Shown here one piece after another: positions 1 to 6,162 of a stretch of DNA of 6,542 nt. Within the stretch, counting starts at the first letter, position 1. The number at the start of each line of letters is the position of its first letter. The notes below the pieces were generated by a model. That model worked only from the letters and a program-made list of their open reading frames with translations, made no database searches and was not told where the DNA came from. The stretch comes from Treponemataceae bacterium (GTDB lineage Bacteria; Spirochaetota; Spirochaetia; Treponematales; Treponemataceae): contig JAKSTS010000082.1 of the NCBI GenBank assembly GCA_024402455.1, forward strand, positions 1 through 6,542, in the 5' to 3' direction. The position numbers and the translations under genes are program-made.

Positions 1-7
1 AAAAATA

Positions 8-16
8 TGCTATAAT
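8..16 (+). promoter_or_regulatory. Candidate extended -10 promoter element
   Basis: Bases 11-16 read TATAAT, an exact sigma-70 -10 hexamer. They are preceded by TGC at 8-10, which fits the TGn of an extended -10 promoter. The -35 region would lie outside the window. Transcription would be expected to begin near bases 22-24, just before a small inverted repeat and the start of the cyclase coding sequence, so the leader would be very short. This rests on motif match and position only; AT-rich DNA can produce such a match by chance. Confidence 0.45.
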
Positions 17-26
17 AAACAGGAAT

Positions 27-45
27 TAACTCTTGTGTTGAGTTA
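27..45 (+). repeat. Short perfect inverted repeat at the cyclase 5' end
   Basis: TAACTC (27-32) and GAGTTA (40-45) are exact reverse complements separated by a 7-base loop, TTGTGTT. The repeat starts about 11 bases after the -10 box, so it would lie at the very 5' end of the transcript or act as a DNA operator there. The loop holds the only plausible start codons near this end (TTG at 33, GTG at 35), and an AGGAA Shine-Dalgarno-like sequence lies at 21-25. A 6-base stem can occur by chance, so function is inferred only from placement. Confidence 0.35.
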
Positions 46-161
46 GAAAACTTTTAATTATTGAACCATCGATTACGGTTCAAAAGGTATTCTCAACAAC
101 GCTTAGAAAAAGCGATTATTCCATTGAGTTTATTCAGAACAGTCGCGAAGGTCTCGATCAA
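42..161 (+). other. Receiver-like coding extension lacking a start codon
   Basis: This stretch is open and in frame with the cyclase gene. It would add 40 residues beginning V-R-K-L-L-I-I-E-P-S, the typical first strand of a response-regulator receiver domain, followed by a helix and second strand. The receiver fold that continues after base 162 would be incomplete without it. No in-frame ATG, GTG, TTG or CTG occurs between the TGA at 39-41 and the GTG at 162. A TTG at 33-35 with AGGAA seven bases upstream is in frame but is followed by TGT and then that TGA. Possible explanations are a nonsense mutation, a one-base indel (removing A41 would join GTG-35 or TTG-38 to this frame), an atypical start such as ATT, or a sequence error. 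Confidence 0.6.
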
Positions 162-1883
162 GTGTTCGAGTTTTTGCCTGATGTGGTGCTGCTAAATGCA
201 GATTTGCCGTCTCTTGGCAGTTTTGAGCTTGTGCGCCTTATAAGGTCATTCAAGTGTTTTGAATCTCTGCCTATCGGTATGTATGCAACTGCGCCTGTTG
301 CTTTTGACCAGCAGCTTGCTGAACAGGCAGGTGTAAGTTCCTTTATTTATCTTGATTCTTCAACACTTGAATTGAATGTTGAAGAACTTGCACAGCTGCC
401 TTCTGGCGGTGCAGTTGATAGAGGTTCTTTGCTTGAAGCAAAAAAAGAATATGGCGATTCAATGCTTTTTACACGAAGTACGAATCTCTGGGGCAAAGAT
501 AACTTTAATCATATTATTCTTGCACGCCTTTATGACATGATGAGTTCATGGACATCGCTTGAAGAAGTTGCTGCAAGATTTCTGTCGCTTATTGCAGAAT
601 TGTGCGAAGTGCCTATTGCTGCAATTGCAGTGCTTGAGCACGACGGACCGCATGCTTATTACATAGCAAGCGATTCATTGACAGAAACAGAAGTTTCAGA
701 CTTTTTTGCTGTCTGCTGTGCAGATTTTGAAAAGCAGCTTGTTGATGTTAATACATCTCATATTGAACCAAAACAGTTAAAATCTGTTATTGATCTGCAC
801 CGTTTCGCTGCAGAAAGCGGTGTTCCTCTGTCTTCATATGAATGTGACAATCTGCTTGGTTCAAATGGCAAGCCTTTTGGAACTATTCATATGGTGCGTG
901 CAGGCAATTTTATTGATTCTCAGCTTACTTCGCTTCATATCTGCTGTCAGAACGGTGCGTTGCTTTTTGAAAACACGCTTTTCTTGAAACGGAAAATTTT
1001 CTATGAACAGAGAATTCGAAAAGCATTTTCCCGGTTTGTTCCTGAACAGATTATTGATGATCTTGCAAATAACAATACGCAGGAAAAAGTATCTGTCGGA
1101 GAAAAGCGTGAAATTGCAATTTTGTTCAGCGATATCCGTTCGTTTACAAATATCAGCGAACGCAATAAACCGGAAACAATTGTTGCTTTCTTGAACCGTT
1201 ATTTTACTGTCATGGTAGACATCATCAAAAAACACGGCGGAACAATTGATAAGTTTATTGGTGACGCAATTATGGCTTTGTTTGGTACTCCTGTAAGTTA
1301 TGAAGATAACTGCCGCCGTGCTGTTGCTGCTGCTTATGAAATGCGCCAGGCTCTGCCGGATATTCCACTTGAAGACCTTGTTATGCCGGAAGGAATGACA
1401 TTTAACATCGGTATTGGAATTCATTACGGTGATGTTATTGTTGGTTCAATTGGTTCTAAAGAAAAGACAGACTATTCTGTTATCGGCGACTCTGTAAATC
1501 TTGCTTCTCGTCTTGAAGGTTTGACAAAAACTTATGGAACACAGCTTTTGGTTAGTGACAGCGTCATGCATGAAATTCCAAAAGGCGAATTTGTCTTCAG
1601 ACATCTTGATGATGTAAAAGTAAAAGGCAAAGCAATTGCTGTTCCAATTTATGCAGTTGACAGAAGCATTGATGAATTTCCGGCTGTTTATCGCGATGCC
1701 TATAACAAAGGCATTGAACTTTATACACAGGGCGTTTTCCGCCTGGCAAAAGATTATTTTACACAGGCGCTTGCTGCTGTTGAAGGCGATAAAGCTTCTA
1801 AACTGATGATTTCGCGTTGTCAGGACTTTATTGAGAATCCACCGGAACACTGGGACGGTGCGATAGCATTTACAACAAAATAA
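162..1883 (+). CDS. Class III adenylate cyclase with N-terminal pseudo-receiver and GAF-like domain
   Basis: Probable cytoplasmic enzyme making cAMP from ATP. The GTG at 162 is the first usable start (573 aa), but the receiver fold begins near base 42, so the true N-terminus is probably further upstream. Residues 1-75 are the rest of a receiver domain with Asn12 where the phospho-acceptor Asp belongs and Leu64 where the conserved Lys belongs. Residues about 118-270 look like a GAF domain. A helical linker leads to a cyclase catalytic domain at about 290-505. Metal-binding Asp324 (LFSDIRSF) and Asp368 (KFIGDAIM) are 44 residues apart, as in known cyclases. Lys364 and Ser439 occupy the purine-selecting positions and favour ATP over GTP. 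Asn446 and Arg450 (VNLASR) are the transition-state residues. The C-terminus carries one TPR-like helix pair (507-556) and a PPEHWDGA tail. No membrane segment is visible. An intrinsic terminator follows. The cyclase call is strong; ATP specificity and the input signal are inferred. Confidence 0.9.
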   Translation: MFEFLPDVVLLNADLPSLGSFELVRLIRSFKCFESLPIGMYATAPVAFDQQLAEQAGVSSFIYLDSSTLELNVEELAQLPSGGAVDRGSLLEAKKEYGDSMLFTRSTNLWGKDNFNHIILARLYDMMSSWTSLEEVAARFLSLIAELCEVPIAAIAVLEHDGPHAYYIASDSLTETEVSDFFAVCCADFEKQLVDVNTSHIEPKQLKSVIDLHRFAAESGVPLSSYECDNLLGSNGKPFGTIHMVRAGNFIDSQLTSLHICCQNGALLFENTLFLKRKIFYEQRIRKAFSRFVPEQIIDDLANNNTQEKVSVGEKREIAILFSDIRSFTNISERNKPETIVAFLNRYFTVMVDIIKKHGGTIDKFIGDAIMALFGTPVSYEDNCRRAVAAAYEMRQALPDIPLEDLVMPEGMTFNIGIGIHYGDVIVGSIGSKEKTDYSVIGDSVNLASRLEGLTKTYGTQLLVSDSVMHEIPKGEFVFRHLDDVKVKGKAIAVPIYAVDRSIDEFPAVYRDAYNKGIELYTQGVFRLAKDYFTQALAAVEGDKASKLMISRCQDFIENPPEHWDGAIAFTTK

Positions 1884-1967
1884 ATCTGTCTGCTTGTGCA
1901 GTTAAATGTGAATTTGCAAATCAAAGTCGCATATGCTGCATTTTATGGCAGTTTCAGTTTAAAACAG

Positions 1968-1995
1968 AAGCAGCGGGAAAACCTGCTGCTTTTTT
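1968..1995 (+). terminator. Intrinsic terminator of the cyclase gene
   Basis: A 10-base-pair stem (AAGCAGCGGG pairing with CCTGCTGCTT, one G-T wobble) with an AAAA loop runs directly into a T-tract ending at 1995. This is a textbook rho-independent terminator on the + strand, 85 bases after the cyclase stop codon. The rest of the gap (1884-1967) shows only a 4-base-pair hairpin at 1890-1901 and a palindrome ATTTGCAAAT at 1912-1921. Confidence 0.85.
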
Positions 1996-2017
1996 AATGC
2001 TCATTGCAAAACGGTAT

Positions 2018-3040
2018 ATGAATATGAAAAAAACTATTTATTCTGCTGCACTTATCGGCACCGGACGAATCGGCTATAGTCTTGGACTGGACAAAAAACG
2101 TGAACAGCCGGCATCTCATTCAATGGCGCTTAATGCAAATAAACGCATTGAACTTGTGGCTGGCTGTGACATTGACAAAGAAGCTCTTGAAATATGGCAC
2201 AGGGCTAACAGAAAAGCAGAAGCTTTTGCTTCTGTTGAAGAAACGCTTGCTTTTAAACCTTATGACATAATTACTGTTGCTGTAAACGAAGATGCTCATC
2301 TAAAAACGGCGCTGGCTGCAATTAATGCAAAGCCAGAACTTGTAATTCTTGAAAAGCCTGTTGCGCTCAATATGAATGAAGGTCTGCTCTTAAAAGAAGC
2401 ATGTCAGAAAGCAAATGTGCCTGTTCTTGTAAATCACGAAAGACGTTTTGCAAAAGATTATCAGAAAGCAAAAGAACTTATAAAAACAATTGGAGATTTG
2501 CAGACAATTCATGCATCGCTTTATTCTGGTTTGAGGGTTTATTCTAAAGCTGAAGAAAACACAGGTGCTTACAGCCTTATTCATGATGGAACTCATCTTG
2601 TTGATATCGTGCGTTTTCTTTTGGATGATGTTCAGCTTGAAAATCCAAAAATTTTTGGTGTTTACAAAAGTGATGACGGGGCAGTGCGCAATGTTTCTGC
2701 TCAATATGAAAAAGACGGTGTTTCAATCGTTTTTGATTTTTCAGGAAGATGCAGATTTTTTGGTTTTGAAATAATCATAACAGGAACAGAAGGTCGTGTT
2801 ACTGTTGGCAATGGAATTGCAAAAGTTGAAAGGCGCGAATCGTCAAAGCTTTACAGCGGTTTTTATTCTTTGACTCAAAAAAATGTGGTTTTCCCTAAAA
2901 AAACAGGTTATTTTGCAAATATGGTGCAGAATGCAGTTGATTTTTTAGACGGAAACGCGGTTTTGGGTTCAACTTTGCAGACTGGTCTGGATGCGTTAAA
3001 AATGCTTGAAGAAATAAAAAATAATCTGGTAAATGCCTGA
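2018..3040 (+). CDS. Gfo/Idh/MocA-family NAD(P)-dependent oxidoreductase
   Basis: Probable soluble dehydrogenase acting on a sugar, cyclitol or related compound; the exact substrate cannot be read from the sequence. From the start at 2018 the protein has 340 residues, normal for the family. The N-terminal Rossmann fold carries the dinucleotide-binding loop GTGRIG (14-19). The family motif EKP lies at 112-114 with its catalytic or cofactor-contacting Lys113. The second domain has DGTHLVD at 190-196, whose His193 is the usual catalytic histidine position. ATGs at 1997, 2018 and 2024 are possible starts. The 1997 ATG lies one base after the terminator T-tract and adds seven residues unlike the family N-terminus, so 2018 or 2024 is preferred. 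None has a clear Shine-Dalgarno sequence. The gene stands alone on its strand and converges on the transporter operon, so context gives no substrate hint. Confidence 0.87.
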   Translation: MNMKKTIYSAALIGTGRIGYSLGLDKKREQPASHSMALNANKRIELVAGCDIDKEALEIWHRANRKAEAFASVEETLAFKPYDIITVAVNEDAHLKTALAAINAKPELVILEKPVALNMNEGLLLKEACQKANVPVLVNHERRFAKDYQKAKELIKTIGDLQTIHASLYSGLRVYSKAEENTGAYSLIHDGTHLVDIVRFLLDDVQLENPKIFGVYKSDDGAVRNVSAQYEKDGVSIVFDFSGRCRFFGFEIIITGTEGRVTVGNGIAKVERRESSKLYSGFYSLTQKNVVFPKKTGYFANMVQNAVDFLDGNAVLGSTLQTGLDALKMLEEIKNNLVNA

Positions 3041-3061
3041 AAAATGCTTCCTGCACAGAAG
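3040..3061 (-). terminator. Weak candidate terminator for the transporter operon
   Basis: Read on the - strand, CTTCTG and CAGGAAG form a short stem with one bulged G and a tight loop. It is followed after CA by five Ts that overlap the stop codon of the convergent oxidoreductase gene. It lies 67 bases beyond the last transporter gene. The stem is short and the T-tract modest, so this is tentative. Confidence 0.3.
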
Positions 3062-3071
3062 ATTGTATATG

Positions 3072-3120
3072 CGTCACCCTGAATTTACAGGTTGCCTGAG
3101 CTCATAATTTCAGAATGACG
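3072..3120 (-). repeat. Imperfect inverted repeat (stem-loop) between convergent genes
   Basis: The arms at 3072-3083 (CGTCACCCTGAA) and 3109-3120 (TTCAGAATGACG) pair over 12 positions around a 25-base loop. In RNA from the - strand all 12 pairs form, two of them as G-U wobbles. In RNA from the + strand the same two positions are C-A mismatches. The loop contains a nested CAGG-TTG-CCTG hairpin at 3088-3098. It lies 7 bases past the stop codon of the last transporter gene, so it is probably a 3' stem-loop of that mRNA. It lacks a T-tract. It resembles dispersed intergenic palindromes seen in many bacterial genomes, but copy number cannot be judged here. Confidence 0.5.
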
Positions 3121-3127
3121 TGCCTGT

Positions 3128-4108
3128 TTATTCAAAGCAGCGCAGCAGATGTGGTGTTTGACCTGATTCTGCAATGTTTTTAAGTGGCGGCATCTGTTCA
3201 AAACAATGTGCTTTTGCTTTTGGACATCTGTGCGCAAATGGACAGCCTGCTAATTCTTCTACATTTGTCTTGACTTCGCCTTTTGTGGCTGTGTCAAAAC
3301 TCTGTGCACTTTCAAATAAAAGCTGCGTATAAGGGTGCTTTGCCGTCTGATAAAGATCCTGTGCTTCAGCTTCTTCCATAATGCAGCCTCTGTACATAAC
3401 ACCGATTTTATCGCAGAAATAGCATGCAATTTTTAAATCATGTGTTATAAAAAGATACGAAAGGCTGCGTTTTTCGCGCAGATCCTGCAGCAGATTTAAG
3501 ATTTGTCCTTGAATTGATACGTCAAGTGCAGAAACAACTTCGTCGCAGATTAATGCTTCTGGCTGCATTATAAGTGCACGTGCAATAGAAATGCGCTGAC
3601 GCTGTCCGCCAGAAAATTCAGCCGGGCGTCTGTATAAATCGTCTGCAGAAAGGCCTGTTTCTTCAAGAATTTGTGCTGCACATTCTTTTGCATAATTGTG
3701 TCCCTGCCAGTGCGAAGACCAGCTCCAACCCGAAGTGAGCACCTGATAAATGTTCATGCGCGGGTTAAGCGAACGTGCAGGATCTTGAAAAATGTATTTG
3801 ACTTTTTCCCTGTAAGATTTCAATTCTGAACGTGAAAAGTTATCTGTATCTGTGTCGTGGTAATAGATTGAACCGCTGTCTTTTTTGTACATGCCGACAA
3901 TCATTCTGGCTGTTGTTGTTTTTCCGCATCCAGATTCTCCGACAAGACCATATGTCTGATTTGCACCAATTGAAAATGAAACATCGTTTACGGCATATAC
4001 ATAGCGACCCATATTGGCAAAAAAACCGGCTTCAAGGTTAAACCGTTTTTTTAGGTTTTCTGCTTTTAAGACAAGTGGCGAAGTCATTTCTGTTTTAGGT
4101 TCGTTCAT
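3128..4108 (-). CDS. Oligopeptide-type ABC transporter ATP-binding protein (OppF/DppF-like)
   Basis: Second ATPase of the importer, expected on the cytoplasmic face as a heterodimer with the neighbouring ATPase. In the 326-residue protein starting at 4108 the Walker A motif is GESGCGKT (57-64), the Q-loop Gln is 108, the signature is FSGGQRQR (165-172), Walker B ends ICDE (187-190), the D-loop is SALD (193-196) and the switch His is 223. The C-terminal HPYT (258-261) and the cysteine-containing CPFAHRC (289-295) with Cys302 are the peptide-family extension. A longer in-frame start at 4174 would add 22 residues that overlap the upstream ATPase gene. The start at 4108 begins near the domain and has AAAGAGAG eight bases upstream, so it is preferred. 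It overlaps the preceding gene by 14 bases, which implies translational coupling. Substrate is unknown. Confidence 0.92.
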   Translation of the reverse strand: MNEPKTEMTSPLVLKAENLKKRFNLEAGFFANMGRYVYAVNDVSFSIGANQTYGLVGESGCGKTTTARMIVGMYKKDSGSIYYHDTDTDNFSRSELKSYREKVKYIFQDPARSLNPRMNIYQVLTSGWSWSSHWQGHNYAKECAAQILEETGLSADDLYRRPAEFSGGQRQRISIARALIMQPEALICDEVVSALDVSIQGQILNLLQDLREKRSLSYLFITHDLKIACYFCDKIGVMYRGCIMEEAEAQDLYQTAKHPYTQLLFESAQSFDTATKGEVKTNVEELAGCPFAHRCPKAKAHCFEQMPPLKNIAESGQTPHLLRCFE

Positions 4109-5054
4109 AGCATTTTCTCTCTTTAAAAGCTGGTGTACTGCATTCTGCACATGCTTGTGTGCAGCGCGGTGCAAAAGGGCATCCGTTTGTCGGGTGTGCA
4201 GGGTCTGTTACTTTGCCTGGAATTGAAATCAATCTGGTTTTTGAATAATGTGAACCAAAAGATGGTGCAGCGGCAAGCAGTGCTTTTGTATAAGGATGAC
4301 AAGGTGTTTTTGAAACTTCGTCTGTCGTTCCACTTTCCATAATCATGCCGCCATACATTACAAGCATTCTGTCGCTTATGTGAGAAACAAGATCAATATT
4401 GTGGCTTATAAAAATAATGGAAATGTTTCGTTTCTGTCTGAGAAGCAGCAGCAGCGAAACAATCTGTGCCTGAATCGTAACATCGAGTGCCGTCGTTGGT
4501 TCGTCTGCAACAAGAAGTTCGCAGCCTTGTGCCAATGCAAGTGCAATGCCGATTCGCTGAAGCTGACCGCCCGAAAACTGGTGCGGATAATTTGCAAGAC
4601 GTTCTTTTGCGTTTGTTAAGCCTGTTTCTTCAAGCAAAGCTGCTGCGCGTTCAAATGCTGCTTCTTTTGTTATTGAAGGTTCGACAGTTTTAAAAGCTTC
4701 AAAAAAAACAGAACCCATGTTTTGCAGCGGGTCAAAAGAACGACCTGGTTCCTGAAAAATCATGCCGATTTTCTGACCTCTGTAGCTTTTCAGTTCTTTT
4801 GCAGAAAGTGTAAGCAGGTCAACGCCGTTATAGAATGCATTGCCGCTTACTTTTGCATTTGCACCCAAAAGCCCCGGCACTGCAAGTGTAGAAACACTTT
4901 TGCCGGAACCAGATTCACCGACAATGCCAAGAATGTCGGCTGTTGCAATGCTGAGCGGAACGCCTCTTACTGCAGGAATGTCAATATATTCGCGTCCGCG
5001 GAGAACATTAAGAGTAGCTGTTAAATTTTTTACTTCAAGGAGGTTTTCACTCAT
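4095..5054 (-). CDS. Oligopeptide-type ABC transporter ATP-binding protein (OppD/DppD-like)
   Basis: First ATPase of the importer, 319 residues. The nucleotide-binding domain shows Walker A GESGSGKS (46-53), Q-loop Gln101 in FQEPGRSFDP, signature FSGGQLQR (160-167), Walker B LLVADEP (180-186), D-loop TALD (188-191) and switch His218. The residue after that His is Asn219 rather than the more usual Asp. The C-terminal HPYTKALL segment and CPFAPRC cluster are typical of OppD/DppD proteins. The start codon overlaps the stop of the upstream permease as ATGA (5051-5054). A good Shine-Dalgarno, AAGGAG at 5065-5070, lies inside the permease's last codons ten bases away, so the two are probably coupled. 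Peptide, nickel and oligosaccharide importers share this architecture, so the substrate stays open. Confidence 0.93.
   Translation of the reverse strand: MSENLLEVKNLTATLNVLRGREYIDIPAVRGVPLSIATADILGIVGESGSGKSVSTLAVPGLLGANAKVSGNAFYNGVDLLTLSAKELKSYRGQKIGMIFQEPGRSFDPLQNMGSVFFEAFKTVEPSITKEAAFERAAALLEETGLTNAKERLANYPHQFSGGQLQRIGIALALAQGCELLVADEPTTALDVTIQAQIVSLLLLLRQKRNISIIFISHNIDLVSHISDRMLVMYGGMIMESGTTDEVSKTPCHPYTKALLAAAPSFGSHYSKTRLISIPGKVTDPAHPTNGCPFAPRCTQACAECSTPAFKERKCYERT
4117..4124 (-). promoter_or_regulatory. Shine-Dalgarno-like site supporting the start at 4108
   Basis: On the - strand AAAGAGAG lies eight bases before the ATG at 4108 and inside the last codons of the upstream ATPase gene. 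It is purine-rich rather than a perfect AGGAGG, but it is well placed and favours this start over 4174. Confidence 0.5.
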
Positions 5055-6160
5055 TTTGAATCATCTCCTTTTTTGTTTGTTTCGTCTTTTAATGATTTTG
5101 GTTTTCTTTTGAACAGTCTGAAAACAGGAACCATTGTATGATACGGATCAAAAAAATCGCGTAAGACATCGCCGACAAAATTGAATGCAAGCGTAACAAT
5201 CAGCAGAAGAATTGCAGGATATATAAGCCATGGATAATGTATCAGATTGTTCAATGTTGAAATGTCGCGGTTGATTAAAGAACCCCAGCTTACGGCCGGA
5301 TCTGAAATGCCAAGACCAAGATAAGAAAGGGTTGTTTCGCTCATAATAAAACCCGGAACACTCAATGCTGTGCTTACAATAAGCAGGCTTGAAATCTGTG
5401 GAATGATGTGTGCAAAAATAATTACAAGAGACGGAATGCCTTCAAGCTGTGCATTCAGTATAAATTCTTCTCTTTTTATTGAATGTACAAGTCCTCGTAT
5501 TGTGCGGGCTGTACCAGGCCAGCCGACAAGGGCGAGAATGAGTGTAATGACCATATATGACTGACCTGAGTCCATTGAAGAAGAAAGAATTGAGCGCAAA
5601 AAGAGAATCATATAAAGACCGGGAATAAGCATGAAGAATTCGCAGATTCTCATGATTGTCCAGTCTGTTGTGCCGCCGTAATAACCGGCAAGACCGCCGA
5701 AAAGAATTGCAAGCACAAGCGAAATTGCTGTTGCAATAAATCCAATCGTAAGCGAAATACGGCTGCCGTATACAATTCTGCTGAAAAGGTCGCGGCCTAA
5801 AGAATCTGCACCGAACAGAAAAATCGGGTAATTTCCGTCTGTGCCAAATAAATGGCGGCTGCATTTAATGCCCATAAATGTGTAAGGTTCGCCTTTTACA
5901 AAAAAATGGACTTTATGATAAAGACCTTTTACTCTTGCATATTTCCATTCAACAGAATTAATTACCCTGCATTCCTGTACTTTTATTCCGCTTGAAAAGC
6001 GCAGGTTTGAAGGGTGATATGTTTTGTCTTCAAAAGAGGTCTGCGGACTGTACGGTGCAACAAAAGGTGCAAAAATCATTATAAGATAAAGCAGACAAAG
6101 AATTATAAAAGAAACATATGCAACTGGACGTGTCCGCAGATATTTAAAAAATTCTTTCAT
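5051..6160 (-). CDS. Oligopeptide-type ABC transporter permease (OppC/DppC-like, long periplasmic loop)
   Basis: Inner-membrane permease of 369 residues, second half of the translocation channel. A first membrane segment at about 14-35 is followed by an unusually long extracytoplasmic stretch (about 36-134). Then come five further hydrophobic segments near 135-157, 170-190, 203-220, 256-275 and 310-330. The conserved entry motif FGADSLGRDLFSR lies at 116-128, preceded by a second related HLFGTDG at 103-109. The cytoplasmic EAA-type loop that contacts the ATPases is at about 235-254 (Gly241, ending HIIP) and has an atypical beginning, LNAQLEG. The family tail FNFVGDVLRDFFDP is at 326-339. Start: ATG at 6160 with AAGGAA five bases upstream, two bases after the preceding permease's stop. 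Its own stop overlaps the next gene's start by four bases. Confidence 0.93.
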   Translation of the reverse strand: MKEFFKYLRTRPVAYVSFIILCLLYLIMIFAPFVAPYSPQTSFEDKTYHPSNLRFSSGIKVQECRVINSVEWKYARVKGLYHKVHFFVKGEPYTFMGIKCSRHLFGTDGNYPIFLFGADSLGRDLFSRIVYGSRISLTIGFIATAISLVLAILFGGLAGYYGGTTDWTIMRICEFFMLIPGLYMILFLRSILSSSMDSGQSYMVITLILALVGWPGTARTIRGLVHSIKREEFILNAQLEGIPSLVIIFAHIIPQISSLLIVSTALSVPGFIMSETTLSYLGLGISDPAVSWGSLINRDISTLNNLIHYPWLIYPAILLLIVTLAFNFVGDVLRDFFDPYHTMVPVFRLFKRKPKSLKDETNKKGDDSK

Positions 6161-6162
6161 GA

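Noticed and set aside
39..41. In-frame TGA as a selenocysteine codon
   Set aside because: The bases immediately after it are AT-rich and do not form the GC-rich hairpin expected of a bacterial SECIS element, and a selenocysteine at position 3 of a receiver domain has no evident role.
39..41. TGA read as tryptophan under an alternative genetic code
   Set aside because: The oxidoreductase (3038-3040) and the second permease (5051-5053) both end with TGA at normal family C-termini, so TGA acts as stop here.
861..1424. Long open frame on the - strand inside the cyclase gene (187 codons)
   Set aside because: The translation shows no recognisable domain and lies opposite a gene with clear catalytic motifs; it is a shadow of that gene's codon pattern.
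1912..1921. Palindrome ATTTGCAAAT as an operator
   Set aside because: A perfect 10-base palindrome is easily found by chance in AT-rich intergenic DNA, and no promoter could be placed beside it.
4109..4174. Longer N-terminus for the OppF-like ATPase starting at 4174
   Set aside because: The 22 extra residues are encoded entirely within the upstream ATPase gene, do not resemble the family, and a better placed ribosome-binding site supports 4108.
4722..5024. Open frame on the + strand opposite the OppD-like ATPase
   Set aside because: It has no recognisable motif and overlaps the conserved Walker A region of the real gene on the other strand.
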